A stretch of DNA of 64,000 bases from Pseudomarimonas salicorniae (GTDB lineage: Bacteria; Pseudomonadota; Gammaproteobacteria; Xanthomonadales; Xanthomonadaceae), in contig NZ_JALNMH010000001.1 in assembly GCF_023156535.1 (NCBI RefSeq), positions 1 through 64,000 of the forward strand, in the 5' to 3' direction. A program made the translations under genes and the position numbers. Of the stretch, positions 29,597 through 41,240 are shown in pieces. The stretch's first letter is position 1. The number at the start of each line of letters is the position of its first letter. The notes beneath the pieces were generated by a model, which made no database searches, was not told where the DNA came from, and saw nothing but the letters and a program-made list of their open reading frames with translations.

Positions 29597-29644
29597 GGGT
29601 GTCCCTCGTAACAGGTTGATTTTTCGTGACTTCGACGGTCTTTG

Positions 29645-29671
29645 TTAGCACTCACCGTCGGTGAGTGCTAA
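29645..29671 (-). promoter_or_regulatory. CIRCE operator (HrcA binding site)
   Basis: TTAGCACTC-N9-GAGTGCTAA, an exact match to the CIRCE consensus, 49 nt upstream of the groES ATG. HrcA should repress the operon here at normal temperature. hrcA itself is not in the window. Confidence 0.97.
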
Positions 29672-29699
29672 TGCTATCGCGCAGCGATTCGGCTGTGAA
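29671..29699 (-). promoter_or_regulatory. Sigma-70-type promoter overlapping CIRCE
   Basis: TTCACA (29694-29699), a 17-bp spacer, and TAGCAT (29671-29676), whose last base is the first base of CIRCE. This places the operator over the transcription start, the usual arrangement for HrcA repression. Confidence 0.6.
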
Positions 29700-29717
29700 C
29701 CCCTGCTGCGGGCCACT

Positions 29718-29745
29718 TCATGGGGGCGGCGGCGCGGGTTTCAAG
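29718..29745 (-). promoter_or_regulatory. Sigma-32-type heat-shock promoter of groESL
   Basis: CTTGAAA (29739-29745), a 13-bp spacer, and CCCCATGA (29718-29725), against the consensus CTTGAAA-N11-16-CCCCATnT. Only the last base of the -10 differs. Transcripts from here would carry CIRCE in the leader about 40 nt from the start. Dual control by sigma-32 and HrcA is known for groESL of Xanthomonas relatives. Confidence 0.75.
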
Positions 29746-29916
29746 GGCGCGGGGGCCCGGGAGAGGCGCTTTGCGAGGGGCACGGGACCGGGCCGCGGGC
29801 ACGCAGCGCAGTTCGGCAGCGATCGCGAGAAGCGGGCCCGGGTCTGCGAGCAATTCCCTATGGGCGCGCCCTGTCACCGGGGTTAGATTGGACGGGAAGT
29901 CCAGGGGAGGGATGGC

Positions 29917-31029
29917 ATGCGCGTTCACCAGTTCATCGACCAGCTTCCGGAAGCACCCGACCCCGAAGTCGGGCTGGTACTCGTCTTTGCCCCGCCCGAT
30001 GGATTCTCCGGGCGGGCCGCGGCGCTGCGCAGGGCCTTTCCTTCCGCGGCGATCGCCGGGTGCAGCGATGCCGGGATCATTGCCGGCGAGCGGGTCGATG
30101 ACTTCGGTCTGGTGGCGACGGCGATCCGCTTCGATCGCACCCGTGCCCGGCTCGCGCGCGGCGAGGTCGGCGCCCAGCCGGGCGGCAGCGAGCAGGCCGG
30201 GCGGGCGATCGCCGAGGAGCTTGCAGGCGAGGGGCTGCGTCACGTCCTGGTCTTTGCCGACGGCCTGTGCGTCAACGGCTCGGCGCTTGCCGCCGGCATG
30301 CAGGCACGCCTGCCGCCAGGGGTCGCGGTGACCGGGGGCCTGGCCGGAGACGGCCCGCGCTTCACCCGCACCCGGGTCTACCACGACACCGACGTGCTCG
30401 ATCGATCGGTGGTGGCCGTGGGCCTGTACGGCGATTCGCTGCGCGTCGGGTTCGGCTCGCAGGGCGGCTGGGAACCATTCGGCCCCGAGCGGCTGATCAC
30501 GGCCAGCCGGGGAAACGTTCTGCTAAGCCTCGATGGCCAGCCGGCTCTCGAACTCTACAAGCGCTACCTTGGCGAACTCGCCGACCAGCTTCCCGCCGCC
30601 GGGCTCAAGTTTCCGCTTGCGCTGCGCGGAAGCGGCGAGCAGCGCGACGAGGGCATCGTCCGGACCATCCTCTCGGTCGACGAGCGCGACGGCAGCATGA
30701 CCTTTGCCGGTGACATGCCGGAAGGCGCGTACGCGCGGCTGATGCGCGCCGACTTCGAGGCCCTGATCGACGGCGCCGAGGGCGCTGCCGGTCGAAGCAG
30801 TCTGAAGGATCAGGAAGCCGAACTGGCCCTGCTGATCTCCTGCGTCGGCCGCCGCCTGGTACTTGGCCAGATTGTCGAGGAAGAGGTGGACGCGGTACGC
30901 CAGACGCTGGGCCCGAAGCCTACCCTGTGCGGCTTCTACTCGTATGGCGAGATCGCTCCGCACCACGGCGGCGGCCCCTGCCGCCTGCATAACCAGACCA
31001 TGACGATCACCACGCTGAGCGAAGCATGA
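29917..31029 (+). CDS. FIST-domain sensory protein
   Basis: 370 residues with FIST_N (about 20-210: AAIAGCSDAGIIAGERV, HVLVFADGLCVNGSAL, GVAVTGGLAGDG) and FIST_C (about 215-350: YKRYLGELADQLPAAGLKFP, ISCVGRRLVLGQ, GFYSYGEIAP). FIST proteins are cytosolic sensors thought to bind small ligands such as amino acids. A GGGAGGG ribosome-binding site precedes the ATG. The stop overlaps the next gene by ATGA, which ties this sensor to a cyclic-di-GMP enzyme. Confidence 0.92.
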   Translation: MRVHQFIDQLPEAPDPEVGLVLVFAPPDGFSGRAAALRRAFPSAAIAGCSDAGIIAGERVDDFGLVATAIRFDRTRARLARGEVGAQPGGSEQAGRAIAEELAGEGLRHVLVFADGLCVNGSALAAGMQARLPPGVAVTGGLAGDGPRFTRTRVYHDTDVLDRSVVAVGLYGDSLRVGFGSQGGWEPFGPERLITASRGNVLLSLDGQPALELYKRYLGELADQLPAAGLKFPLALRGSGEQRDEGIVRTILSVDERDGSMTFAGDMPEGAYARLMRADFEALIDGAEGAAGRSSLKDQEAELALLISCVGRRLVLGQIVEEEVDAVRQTLGPKPTLCGFYSYGEIAPHHGGGPCRLHNQTMTITTLSEA

Positions 31030-32951
31030 CCCTGCACCGCCTCCTGCTGCGCCAGCTCCGTCGGCATGCAGTCGACGAGACACGACAGCGGGAGCTGGCC
31101 GGCTTCCTTCACGCGGTGAGCCAGGCCTACGAGCAGGCCGACACCGACCGCAATCTTCTCGACCGCTCCCTGCAGCTGACCTCACGCGAACTGGTCGAAC
31201 GCTACGAGCAGCTGCAGGCCCAGCTGCGCAGGCTCGAGTCCTCCGAAGAGGAGCTCAGGCACTCGCTGTCCCTGCTGCACGCGACGCTGGATGCCTCGGG
31301 CGAGGGCATGGCGGTGTTCGCACTCGATGGCAAGCTGGTCCAGCAGAACAAGCGCCTGCAGGCAGTCTTCCAGCTCACCGCGCCGCTAGCCGCAGACGCC
31401 ACCCCGTCCCGACTGATACATACCCTGGCCCGGCGCGTGGCCCAGCCCGCTGCCCTGCTCGGCTTCATGCGCCGGGTGGCCGCCTCGCCCGAGGGCCGCC
31501 TGCAGGCCCAGTTCGGCCTCGCCGACGGCCGCCAGCTCTCGGTTTTCACCCAGCCGCAGCTGATGGAGGACCGGGTTGCCGGAAGAGTCTGGTGCTTCCG
31601 CGACATCACCGAGCAGCATCGGCAGGAGCAGCGGATCCGCCACCAGGCCGAGCATGACAGCCTCACCGGCCTGCCCAACCGCGCCCGCTTCGAGCAGGGG
31701 CTCGCGCTGGCCCTGGAACGCGCGTCGGCGCAGCACACCCAGCTGGCGGTGATGTTCATCGACCTCGATCATTTCAAGCGCATCAACGACAGCCACGGCC
31801 ATCAGGTCGGCGATCAGGTGCTGGCCAAGGTGGCGGCCATGCTGCACGCCATCCTCCGCGACGACGACCTGCTCGCGCGCATGGGCGGTGACGAGTTCAT
31901 CCTCCTCCTCGACCGCATCGACGGGCCGGCCCAGACCGAGGCCATCGCACGCCGGATCACCGATACGCTGTCGGCGCCGCTTGAGCTGGACGAGCGGCGC
32001 CTGCAGGTCCAGGCCAGCGTCGGCATCGCGCTCTACCCGCAGGATGGGGCCCACCCTGCCGAGCTGATCAGCCGGGCCGACATGGCGATGTACGAGGCCA
32101 AGCTGCGGGGCCGCAGCGCGATCCGCTACTTCGCCCCGGGAATCGAGCGCCAGCGCCGTCGAGAGACCGAGCTCCACGAACAGCTGGCGGGTGCTCTGGA
32201 GCGCGGCGAGTTCAGACTGGTGTTCCAGCCCCAGGTGCTGCTCGCCGACGGCGCCCTGATCGGTGCCGAGGCCCTGCTGCGATGGACCGATCCCATGGGC
32301 CGGCCGGTGAGCCCGACCGTGTTCGTGCCGGCTGCCGAACGATCCGGCCTGATCCGTCCACTGGGAGACTGGGTGCTCGGCCAGGCGCTGGACTGGCTGT
32401 GCCGCACCCCGCGGCCTGACCGGATGCGCGTGGCGGTTAATCTCTCGGCCCGGCAGCTGGACGATCCGCAGCTCGCCGAGCGGATCCTCGACCAGGTTCA
32501 GCGCCGGGGGCTGGGTGCCGAGCGGCTCGAGCTCGAGGTCACCGAGAGCATGCTGATGGAGAACCGCGAGGCCTGTATCGACAGCCTGCGCCAGCTCCGC
32601 GCAGCGGGGGTCCGCATCGCGGTCGACGACTTCGGCACCGGCTACTCATCGCTGAACTACCTGCGCTTCCTGCCGATCGACGTGCTCAAGATCGATCGCA
32701 GCTTCGTCAAGGACATGGCCGATGCCGAGGATGCGCGGGCGATCGTCCGCAGCATCATCGACCTCGCTCGCAACCTCGGCCTGGAGGTCGTCGCCGAGGG
32801 CATCGAGGACGCGCTCACCGCCTCGCTGCTGCTGGAGATGGGCTGCCCACTGGGTCAGGGCTATCACTTCGGCCGACCCGCGGATGCGCTGCCGGCAGCC
32901 TTGGCCGCCACCGACACCGCCGGCCGCCGATCGAAACCTCTTGGCGCTTGA
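31026..32951 (+). CDS. PAS-GGDEF-EAL cyclic-di-GMP enzyme
   Basis: 641 residues. A helical N-terminus with coiled-coil character (to about 85) is followed by a PAS-like domain (about 85-195), a GGDEF domain (about 205-365, active-site RMGGDEF at about 286) and an EAL domain (about 385-630: GAEALLRWTDP, DDFGTGYSSLNYLRFLPID, EGIED). Both signature motifs are intact, so synthesis and breakdown of c-di-GMP are both possible on paper. No membrane segment is seen. Translational coupling to the FIST gene suggests that the FIST protein supplies its input signal; this is inference. Confidence 0.94.
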   Translation: MTLHRLLLRQLRRHAVDETRQRELAGFLHAVSQAYEQADTDRNLLDRSLQLTSRELVERYEQLQAQLRRLESSEEELRHSLSLLHATLDASGEGMAVFALDGKLVQQNKRLQAVFQLTAPLAADATPSRLIHTLARRVAQPAALLGFMRRVAASPEGRLQAQFGLADGRQLSVFTQPQLMEDRVAGRVWCFRDITEQHRQEQRIRHQAEHDSLTGLPNRARFEQGLALALERASAQHTQLAVMFIDLDHFKRINDSHGHQVGDQVLAKVAAMLHAILRDDDLLARMGGDEFILLLDRIDGPAQTEAIARRITDTLSAPLELDERRLQVQASVGIALYPQDGAHPAELISRADMAMYEAKLRGRSAIRYFAPGIERQRRRETELHEQLAGALERGEFRLVFQPQVLLADGALIGAEALLRWTDPMGRPVSPTVFVPAAERSGLIRPLGDWVLGQALDWLCRTPRPDRMRVAVNLSARQLDDPQLAERILDQVQRRGLGAERLELEVTESMLMENREACIDSLRQLRAAGVRIAVDDFGTGYSSLNYLRFLPIDVLKIDRSFVKDMADAEDARAIVRSIIDLARNLGLEVVAEGIEDALTASLLLEMGCPLGQGYHFGRPADALPAALAATDTAGRRSKPLGA

Positions 32952-33197
32952 ATGCCGGCAGTCCCGGCGCTCCGGCCGGGCGCGCGGCGCGCCAGAGCCG
33001 GCTGCCGCTACCCCATGGCGAGCTCCGGAGAACCTCCGGGGCTCGGGCATTTTCCGGCTGCGTTCTGCATGCCGCCGGGCGCCCTGCACGGCGCTTTCGC
33101 GCCAAGCTTTCCGCCAGCCATACGGCGGTTTGCGCCCTGCTGCCAAGCGCCGGCGTTCGCGCTAGCCTCGCCCCACCCCTGTTACCCGGAGCTCCCG

Positions 33198-34010
33198 ATG
33201 AGCGCATCCCGATTGCTGGCAGCCCTCGGCCTTGCGGCCGCGGTGGCCGCCTGTACCAACACTCCCAGCGGCCGCAGCCAGCTTCTGCTGGTGTCCGACA
33301 GCCAGATGAACCAGATGGGCGCGACGGCCTTTGCCCAGATGAAGGCCAACGACAAGCTCAGCGTGGTGCCGGAGAAGTCCGTCTACGCCCAGTGCATCGT
33401 CAACGCCCTGGTGGCGGAACTGCCTGATGAGTGGCGCCGCCTGCAGTGGGAGGCCCAGGCCTTCGCCATTGCCGAGCCGAACGCCTTCGCCCTGCCGGGC
33501 GGCAAGGTCGGCATCAACACCGGCCTGCTGCGCGTGGCGACCGACCAGGACCAGCTGGCCGCGGTACTCGCCCATGAAGTCGCCCACGTGACCTACCGCC
33601 ACGCCGGCGAGCGCGTCTCGCAGCAGCAGCTGGCGCAGACCGGCATGGCCCTGGCCAATGCCTACGCCGGCCGCAATGCCTCGCCGAACGAGACCAAGCT
33701 GCTGATGGCGGCGATGGGCGCCGGCGTGCAGGTGGGCGTGCTGCTGCCTTTCTCCCGCGCCCACGAGAGCGAGGCCGACATCGCCGGCCAGGCGCTGATG
33801 GCCCGGGCCGGTTTCGATCCCGCGGCGGCGGTGACGCTGTGGCAGAACATGCGCGAGGCCAGCGGCAAGCAGGGCCGTCCGCCGCAGATCCTCTCCACCC
33901 ATCCGGACCCGGGTCGCCGCATCGAGGCCCTGCAGGCCAATGTCTCGAAGCTGCAGCCGGTGGTGCAGCAGGCCCGCGCCGCAGGCAAGCGACCCAGCTG
34001 CCGCGGCTGA
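33198..34010 (+). CDS. M48-family metalloprotease, lipoprotein
   Basis: 270 residues from the ATG at 33198 (GGAG upstream). The signal sequence ends in a lipobox, VAAC at about residue 18, so it should be lipid-anchored in the envelope. The zinc site is HEVAHVTYRH (about 125) with the third ligand in SRAHESEADIAGQALMARAG. Family members (LoiP/BepA-like, Oma1-type) degrade misfolded envelope proteins. The region 32952-33197 before it holds no other gene. Confidence 0.92.
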   Translation: MSASRLLAALGLAAAVAACTNTPSGRSQLLLVSDSQMNQMGATAFAQMKANDKLSVVPEKSVYAQCIVNALVAELPDEWRRLQWEAQAFAIAEPNAFALPGGKVGINTGLLRVATDQDQLAAVLAHEVAHVTYRHAGERVSQQQLAQTGMALANAYAGRNASPNETKLLMAAMGAGVQVGVLLPFSRAHESEADIAGQALMARAGFDPAAAVTLWQNMREASGKQGRPPQILSTHPDPGRRIEALQANVSKLQPVVQQARAAGKRPSCRG

Positions 34011-34084
34011 TCCTGCGCGGAGGCATTCCGGGGCCGCCGGGGACCGGCGACCCCGACCGTATCGGTTGAATCCGCTGCCAAGGC

Positions 34085-34114
34085 GCCTCCCGCGGAGCAT
34101 GCTCCGCGGGAGGC
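34085..34114. terminator. 30-bp perfect palindrome between convergent genes
   Basis: GCCTCCCGCGGAGCA and its exact complement follow each other without a gap. It lies between the M48 gene stop (34010) and the malic enzyme stop (34128), which face each other. It may act as a bidirectional terminator, but there is no T-run on either side; a cruciform or protein site is possible. Confidence 0.55.
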
Positions 34115-34127
34115 CGATGCTCTGGGT

Positions 34128-36422
<2,295 letters not shown>

Positions 36423-36456
36423 GATCCCCGGCGTCGCGTGCGGACAAGCCCCGATG

Positions 36457-39400
36457 TTAACCCGCTGCGCCGGGGCCTGCTTGGCATGCCGCGGCTCCTT
36501 CGCAAAGCGCGGCTTCCAGCGCGGCGCCATCGACCGGCTTGCGCAGCAGGGCCTGCATGCCGGCCTCGCGCACCGCCGCCTCGGTGTCGGCGGCGCTGCG
36601 TGCACTGACCGCGAGCAGAGGCAGACCCGGATGACGCGCCCGGATCAGGGCCGCGAGCTGCAGCCCGTCCATGCCGGGCAGGTCGAGGTCGAGCAGGGCG
36701 AGGTCGGGCAGTTCCTGCTCCAGCTCGGCCAGGGCTTCCAGCGCATGCGCCGCGCGTCGCGTCCGGTGTCCCTGCGCTGCCAGGAGGCCCTGGATCGCCT
36801 CGGCGGCGAGAGCGTCGTCCTCGACCAGCAGGATGCCGAGCCCTGAACTCCTATCGCGGGCGGGCGGCAAGGGCCGCCGGGCGCCAGCGGGCGGCTCGGC
36901 AGCAGGCAGCGGCAGACGTACCCGCACGCAGGTGCCCCCGCCGGGGGCGGCGTCGAGCGTCAGCGAGCCGCCCATGGCGCGGGCCAGCTCGCTGCTGATC
37001 GCCAACCCCAGGCCGGCGCCGCCGTGGCGCCGCGCGGTGTCCTCGCCCTCGACCTGCTCGAAGCGGCGCAGCAGGCGTTCGCGCTGGGCCGGGTCGATAC
37101 CCGGCCCGCTGTCGATGACCTCGAAGGCGATCCAGGGCGGCTCGGCGGCCGTGACGCAGAGGCGGATTCCGCCAGCCTCGGTGAACTTCAGGGCGTTGGA
37201 GAGAAGATTGAGCAGGATCTGCTGCAGGCGCTCGGGGTCGGCCTCGACCCATTCCGGCAGGTCGGGCCCCAGCTCGCAGCCGGCCTTCAAGCCCTTGCCG
37301 CGGAGTTGGGTGTCGAGGGTGTCGAGGGCCTGCTGGCAGGCCGTGCGCAACGGCATCGGCCGTGGCCGGATCTCCAGCCGACCGGCCTCGATCCGGGCCA
37401 GATCCAGGGCGTCGTCGACCAGCCGCCGAAGCAGGTCGCCGGAACGACGCACGGCTTCCAGCTGGCGGCGCTGGGCCGGATCCAGATCGCTGCCGGCCAG
37501 CAGCTCGGCCATGCCCAGCAGGCCGGTCATCGGGGTACGGATCTCGTGGGCCAGGGTGGCGAGGAACTGCGATTTCTGCTCGCTGGCCTGCAGCGCCCAG
37601 AGGCGCTGCGACTCGCCGAGGGCGGCGGCGGCCCGGGCCTCGCCGCGTCGGCGGTAGGCGCGCAGCAGGAGGGCCAGCGCCAGCAGCCCGAGCAGGACCT
37701 GGCCGGCCCGGGCGATGGGCAGCTGCCACCAGGGTGGCTGCACCTCGATCGCCAGCGGCGGGTGCGCGTGCCACTCGCCGTCGGGGCCGGCAGCCTGCAC
37801 CTGCAGGCGGTAGTCGCCCGGCGCAAGCAGGGGAAAGACGCGCCGGCTGCTGCCACCCAGCTCGACCCATTCCGGGTCGAAGGGGGCAAGTCGCATGCGG
37901 TAGCGCCAGGCATCGGGCTCGACAAAGCTGCTGACCCGCGCTGCCAGGGCGATCTCGCGATCATCGTAGCGCAGTGAAACCACCGGTTCAGAAGCGAGGT
38001 CCAGGGCCTGGCCGGCGCGGCGCAGGGACACCGGCTCCAGACGCAGGCGCGGCTCGCGGACGGCGCCGGAGAACAGGGCGCTGTCGACCTGCACCACGGC
38101 CTGCGGCAGGACCGCGGCCAGCCGCGCGCGATCAGCCGATTCGACCAGCGGTCGGTCGCTGAACTCCTGCCCCGGCAACCCGTCGCGCACGCCGAAGCGC
38201 CGCGCTGTTCCGCGCTGTGGATCGATCCGCCACAGGCCACGCGTGCTGTTGGCCCAGAGCCGGCCGACGGCGTCGGCGGCCAGGCCGCCGACCTCGATGC
38301 CGGAGAGCAGGTCCAGCTGGCCGCCGAGTTTCCAGCCCGTCGGGCTCTGGACCATCCAGACCAGGCCGTCGCGCCGCGCCGCCCAGAGCCGGCCCGCGCC
38401 GTCGAAGGCGAAGCCGAACACGCGCTCGCCGGCCAGGGCATCGAGGCGGTCGAAACGCCCGCTGTCGGGATCCAGCTGCTGCAGACCGTCGCCGCCGGCG
38501 ATCCACAGCGACCCGTCCGGGCCCCAGCGCAGCTGTTCGCTGTCCAGACCGGCCAGGCCCTCGGCCTCGGTGAAACGGCGCAGCAGGCGTCCGGCCCGAT
38601 CGCGCTGCTCGATGCCGCCGCCGTAGACCGACATCCAGAGCGAGCCGTCGCGGGCCGCCAGCAGATGATCGATGGCGCCGAGCGTGGGCGCGTCCGGATC
38701 GTCCTTGGCGGCGGCGGTAAAGACCCGCGTCGCGGCCTGGCCATCGAGTGACCGGCGGACCAGGCCTCGGCGGGTCCCAACGAAAAGGACGTCGCCCAGC
38801 GGCAGCAGGGCGGTCACCCGCTTGTCGGGCCAGTCGGGGCCGCTCTCGAGCACCGTGCTGCTGGCACCGGTGGCGGGATCGATCCGCTCGACGCGACCAT
38901 CGTTGCCGCCGGTCCAGAGCCTGCCATCGGCGTCGAAGGCAGCGGCCGAGGGTTCGGCGGTCTGCAGCCCCTCGTCCTCGGCCTGCCAGCTGCGGAAGCG
39001 GCGCCACTGTGGCGGCAGGTGCAGCAGCCCGCCGCCCTCGCTGGCCACCCAGAGTCCGTTCTCGTGGTCGCGCAGCAGCTCCATGACTGTGCGCCGCCCG
39101 CTACGCCGTGCAGCCGACAGCGCGGGCCGCGCGGCGCCCTCGGCGGGCACCAGGTCAAGGCCGGCCAGCCTGCCGACCCAGAGTGCGCCCTCGGCGTCGG
39201 CGGCGACCGAGAGCACGCCGCCCTCGGGCACCGAATCGACCCGCTCGAAGCGACCCTCGGCGTGGCGATAGACGCCATCGCGGTTGCCGATCAGCAGCAC
39301 GCCCTGATCAAGGGTGAGGCTGAACACCGGGCCCGGCGGCGGAGCGCCCTGTTCGGGCTGCGGTGTCTCCAGCACGCCGTCGCGCAGCCGCTGCAGCCCA

Positions 39401-39975
39401 CCGTAGCTGGCGACCCACAGGCCGTGCTGCGGGTCGACCACCAGCCCGAGGATGTGGTCGGAGAGCAGGCCCTGCTCGCTGCCCCAGTGCCGGCGCTCGC
39501 CGGTCTCGGGATCGATGCGCACAAGGCCGGTGCCGAACCCGCCGAAGTAGATCTCGCCGGGCTCGCCCGAGGCGATCGCCCAGACGTCGGCATCGACATC
39601 GAGGCCCTCGGCGTCACGCCAGCGCCGCAGCTGCTGGCCGTGTCCGTGGACCTCGGCCAGCCCACCGCCCTCGAAGCCGGCCCAGAGCCGGCCCTCGCCG
39701 TCCAGGTGCAGGGCCTGGACGATGTTGGAGGGCAGCGAGCCCTCGCGGCGCGGATCGTGGTGGAACACCTCGAAGCGGCTGCCGTCGAAGCGGGCGAGGC
39801 CGTCGGCGGTACCCACCCACAGGCAGCCGTGCAGGTCCTGGGCCAGCGTGTAGACGCGCTCCGAGGGCAGTCCCTCGGCCGCGCCGAGCTGCCGGAACAG
39901 CGGCGTGTCGGCAAACGCCGCCGTGGTCCATAGCCCGAGCAGCATCGTCGCGACACAGCGTTGCAGTGCGTGCAC
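36457..39975 (-). CDS. Hybrid sensor histidine kinase with two-propeller sensor domain
   Basis: About 1172 residues from the GTG at 39975, chosen because it directly begins a signal peptide (HALQRCVATMLLGLWTTAAF) and has AAGG upstream. About 700 residues of Reg_prop repeats (GCLWVGTADGLARFDG, GRLWAGFEGGGLAEV, GSLWIAGGDGLQQLDP and more) make two seven-bladed propellers; then a Y_Y_Y domain (about 690-750), a membrane helix (about 760), HisKA with LATLAHEIRTPMTG (about 809), HATPase with GAGLGLAISSELARAMGG, and a receiver domain with LALLDLDLPGMDG (Asp about 1096). No output domain or Hpt follows. The periplasmic ligand is unknown; relatives in Bacteroides sense sugars. Confidence 0.94.
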   Translation of the reverse strand: MHALQRCVATMLLGLWTTAAFADTPLFRQLGAAEGLPSERVYTLAQDLHGCLWVGTADGLARFDGSRFEVFHHDPRREGSLPSNIVQALHLDGEGRLWAGFEGGGLAEVHGHGQQLRRWRDAEGLDVDADVWAIASGEPGEIYFGGFGTGLVRIDPETGERRHWGSEQGLLSDHILGLVVDPQHGLWVASYGGLQRLRDGVLETPQPEQGAPPPGPVFSLTLDQGVLLIGNRDGVYRHAEGRFERVDSVPEGGVLSVAADAEGALWVGRLAGLDLVPAEGAARPALSAARRSGRRTVMELLRDHENGLWVASEGGGLLHLPPQWRRFRSWQAEDEGLQTAEPSAAAFDADGRLWTGGNDGRVERIDPATGASSTVLESGPDWPDKRVTALLPLGDVLFVGTRRGLVRRSLDGQAATRVFTAAAKDDPDAPTLGAIDHLLAARDGSLWMSVYGGGIEQRDRAGRLLRRFTEAEGLAGLDSEQLRWGPDGSLWIAGGDGLQQLDPDSGRFDRLDALAGERVFGFAFDGAGRLWAARRDGLVWMVQSPTGWKLGGQLDLLSGIEVGGLAADAVGRLWANSTRGLWRIDPQRGTARRFGVRDGLPGQEFSDRPLVESADRARLAAVLPQAVVQVDSALFSGAVREPRLRLEPVSLRRAGQALDLASEPVVSLRYDDREIALAARVSSFVEPDAWRYRMRLAPFDPEWVELGGSSRRVFPLLAPGDYRLQVQAAGPDGEWHAHPPLAIEVQPPWWQLPIARAGQVLLGLLALALLLRAYRRRGEARAAAALGESQRLWALQASEQKSQFLATLAHEIRTPMTGLLGMAELLAGSDLDPAQRRQLEAVRRSGDLLRRLVDDALDLARIEAGRLEIRPRPMPLRTACQQALDTLDTQLRGKGLKAGCELGPDLPEWVEADPERLQQILLNLLSNALKFTEAGGIRLCVTAAEPPWIAFEVIDSGPGIDPAQRERLLRRFEQVEGEDTARRHGGAGLGLAISSELARAMGGSLTLDAAPGGGTCVRVRLPLPAAEPPAGARRPLPPARDRSSGLGILLVEDDALAAEAIQGLLAAQGHRTRRAAHALEALAELEQELPDLALLDLDLPGMDGLQLAALIRARHPGLPLLAVSARSAADTEAAVREAGMQALLRKPVDGAALEAALCEGAAACQAGPGAAG

Positions 39976-40048
39976 TCGCCTTTCGCCCCCCGGCGCGGAT
40001 AATCCCCGGGGTAGAGCTTTGCTGCCACCGAACGGGGATGCAAGTGCC

Positions 40049-40693
40049 GTGACCCTGATCCGAGCGATCCTTATGTTAAGCCTTGTCGCGCCGGCCACCC
40101 TTCCGGCGGCCGAGCGCGACTACCGCATCGACCCGGTGCATACCCGGGTCGCCTTCAGCGTCGGCCACCTCGGGCTGTCGCGGGCGATCGGTACCTTTTC
40201 GGGGCCGCGCGGCTGGCTGAACTTCGACCCCGACGACTTCTCCACCGCCCGCGGCGAGATCGAGGTCGACCTGACCACCCTCGACCTGGGTGACGAAGAC
40301 TGGAACCGGCGCATGGCCCGCAGCGACAGCTTCGACAGCGAGCGCCACCCGATCGCGCGCTGGAGCGTGCGCCGGGTCGAGCCAACCGGAGAGCACAGCT
40401 TCAATGCCGAGGGCGTACTGGCCCTGCGCGGCGGCGAGTATCCGCTGACCCTGGCGGTGACCTTCAACGGGGTCAGGCGGCACCCGCTGACCTTCCGCCG
40501 CACGGCCGGCTTCTCGGCGCGGGCGACCCTGTCGCGCGCCGCCCTGGGCATGGACAAATGGAAGACCATGGTCGGCGACGCGGTGGAACTGCAGGTCGAG
40601 GTCGAAGCGCGCCGCGGGAAGCGGCGGGCCGACGGCGGCTTCGACGAGGACCCGGCCGACCGAGGGGAGAACGAGCATGCAATGGCGCAATAG
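40049..40693 (+). CDS. YceI family periplasmic protein (first of two)
   Basis: 214 residues from a GTG at 40049 that begins a signal peptide (TLIRAILMLSLVAPATLPA). The YceI lipocalin-like barrel follows: YRIDPVHTRVAFSVGHLGLS, GTFSGPRGWLNFDPDDFS, MARSDSFDSERHPIARW, TLAVTFNGVRRHPLTF, SRAALGMDKW. YceI proteins bind polyisoprenoids or amphiphiles such as quinone-like lipids. Its end overlaps the cytochrome gene by 17 nt. It has a long charged tail (RRGKRRADGGFDEDPADRGE) that the second YceI lacks. Confidence 0.92.
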   Translation: MTLIRAILMLSLVAPATLPAAERDYRIDPVHTRVAFSVGHLGLSRAIGTFSGPRGWLNFDPDDFSTARGEIEVDLTTLDLGDEDWNRRMARSDSFDSERHPIARWSVRRVEPTGEHSFNAEGVLALRGGEYPLTLAVTFNGVRRHPLTFRRTAGFSARATLSRAALGMDKWKTMVGDAVELQVEVEARRGKRRADGGFDEDPADRGENEHAMAQ

Positions 40694-41240
40694 CGAAGCC
40701 CGCTGGGGTCTGGTCGCGCAGTCCCTGCACTGGCTGGTGGCGCTCGGCGTGATCGGGCTGGCGGTGGTCGGCCTGCTGATGCAGGAGCTGTCGATCTCAC
40801 CGACCAAGGTGAAGATCTATGCCCTGCACAAGTCGGTCGGGCTGACCGTGCTGGCCTTGGTCGTGTTGCGGCTTGCCTGGCGCCTGTTCGATGCGCGCCC
40901 GCCCTACCCGGCCGGCATGCCGGCCTGGCAACGCCGGCTCGCCAGCCTCACCCACGGACTGCTCTACGGGCTGCTGCTGGCCATGCCGATCACCGGCTGG
41001 CTCTACAACTCGGCCTCGAACTTCGCCTTGCGCTGGTTCGGTCTGTTCAGCGTGCCCTCCATCAGCGCGCCCGATCCTGAGCTCAAGGCCCTGGCCCAGG
41101 ACCTCCACACCTGGGGCTTCTACCTGCTCGCCGCCCTGTTCGCCGTCCACCTCGGCGCCGCGCTCAAGCACCATCTGGTCGATCGCGACGCCACCCTGAC
41201 CCGCATGCTGCCCTTTGCCGGCCGCAAGGAGACCCCATGA
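40677..41240 (+). CDS. Cytochrome b561 family protein
   Basis: 187 residues and four membrane helices. Candidate haem ligands are His in AQSLHWLVALGVIGL, YALHKSVGLTVLAL, and, near the end, DLHTWGFYLLAALFAVHLGA. The family (YodB/CybB-like) carries two b haems and moves electrons from quinol. It sits between two YceI genes with overlaps on both sides, a conserved arrangement in proteobacteria. A link between a lipid carrier (YceI) and electron transfer is inferred. Confidence 0.93.
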   Translation: MQWRNSEARWGLVAQSLHWLVALGVIGLAVVGLLMQELSISPTKVKIYALHKSVGLTVLALVVLRLAWRLFDARPPYPAGMPAWQRRLASLTHGLLYGLLLAMPITGWLYNSASNFALRWFGLFSVPSISAPDPELKALAQDLHTWGFYLLAALFAVHLGAALKHHLVDRDATLTRMLPFAGRKETP

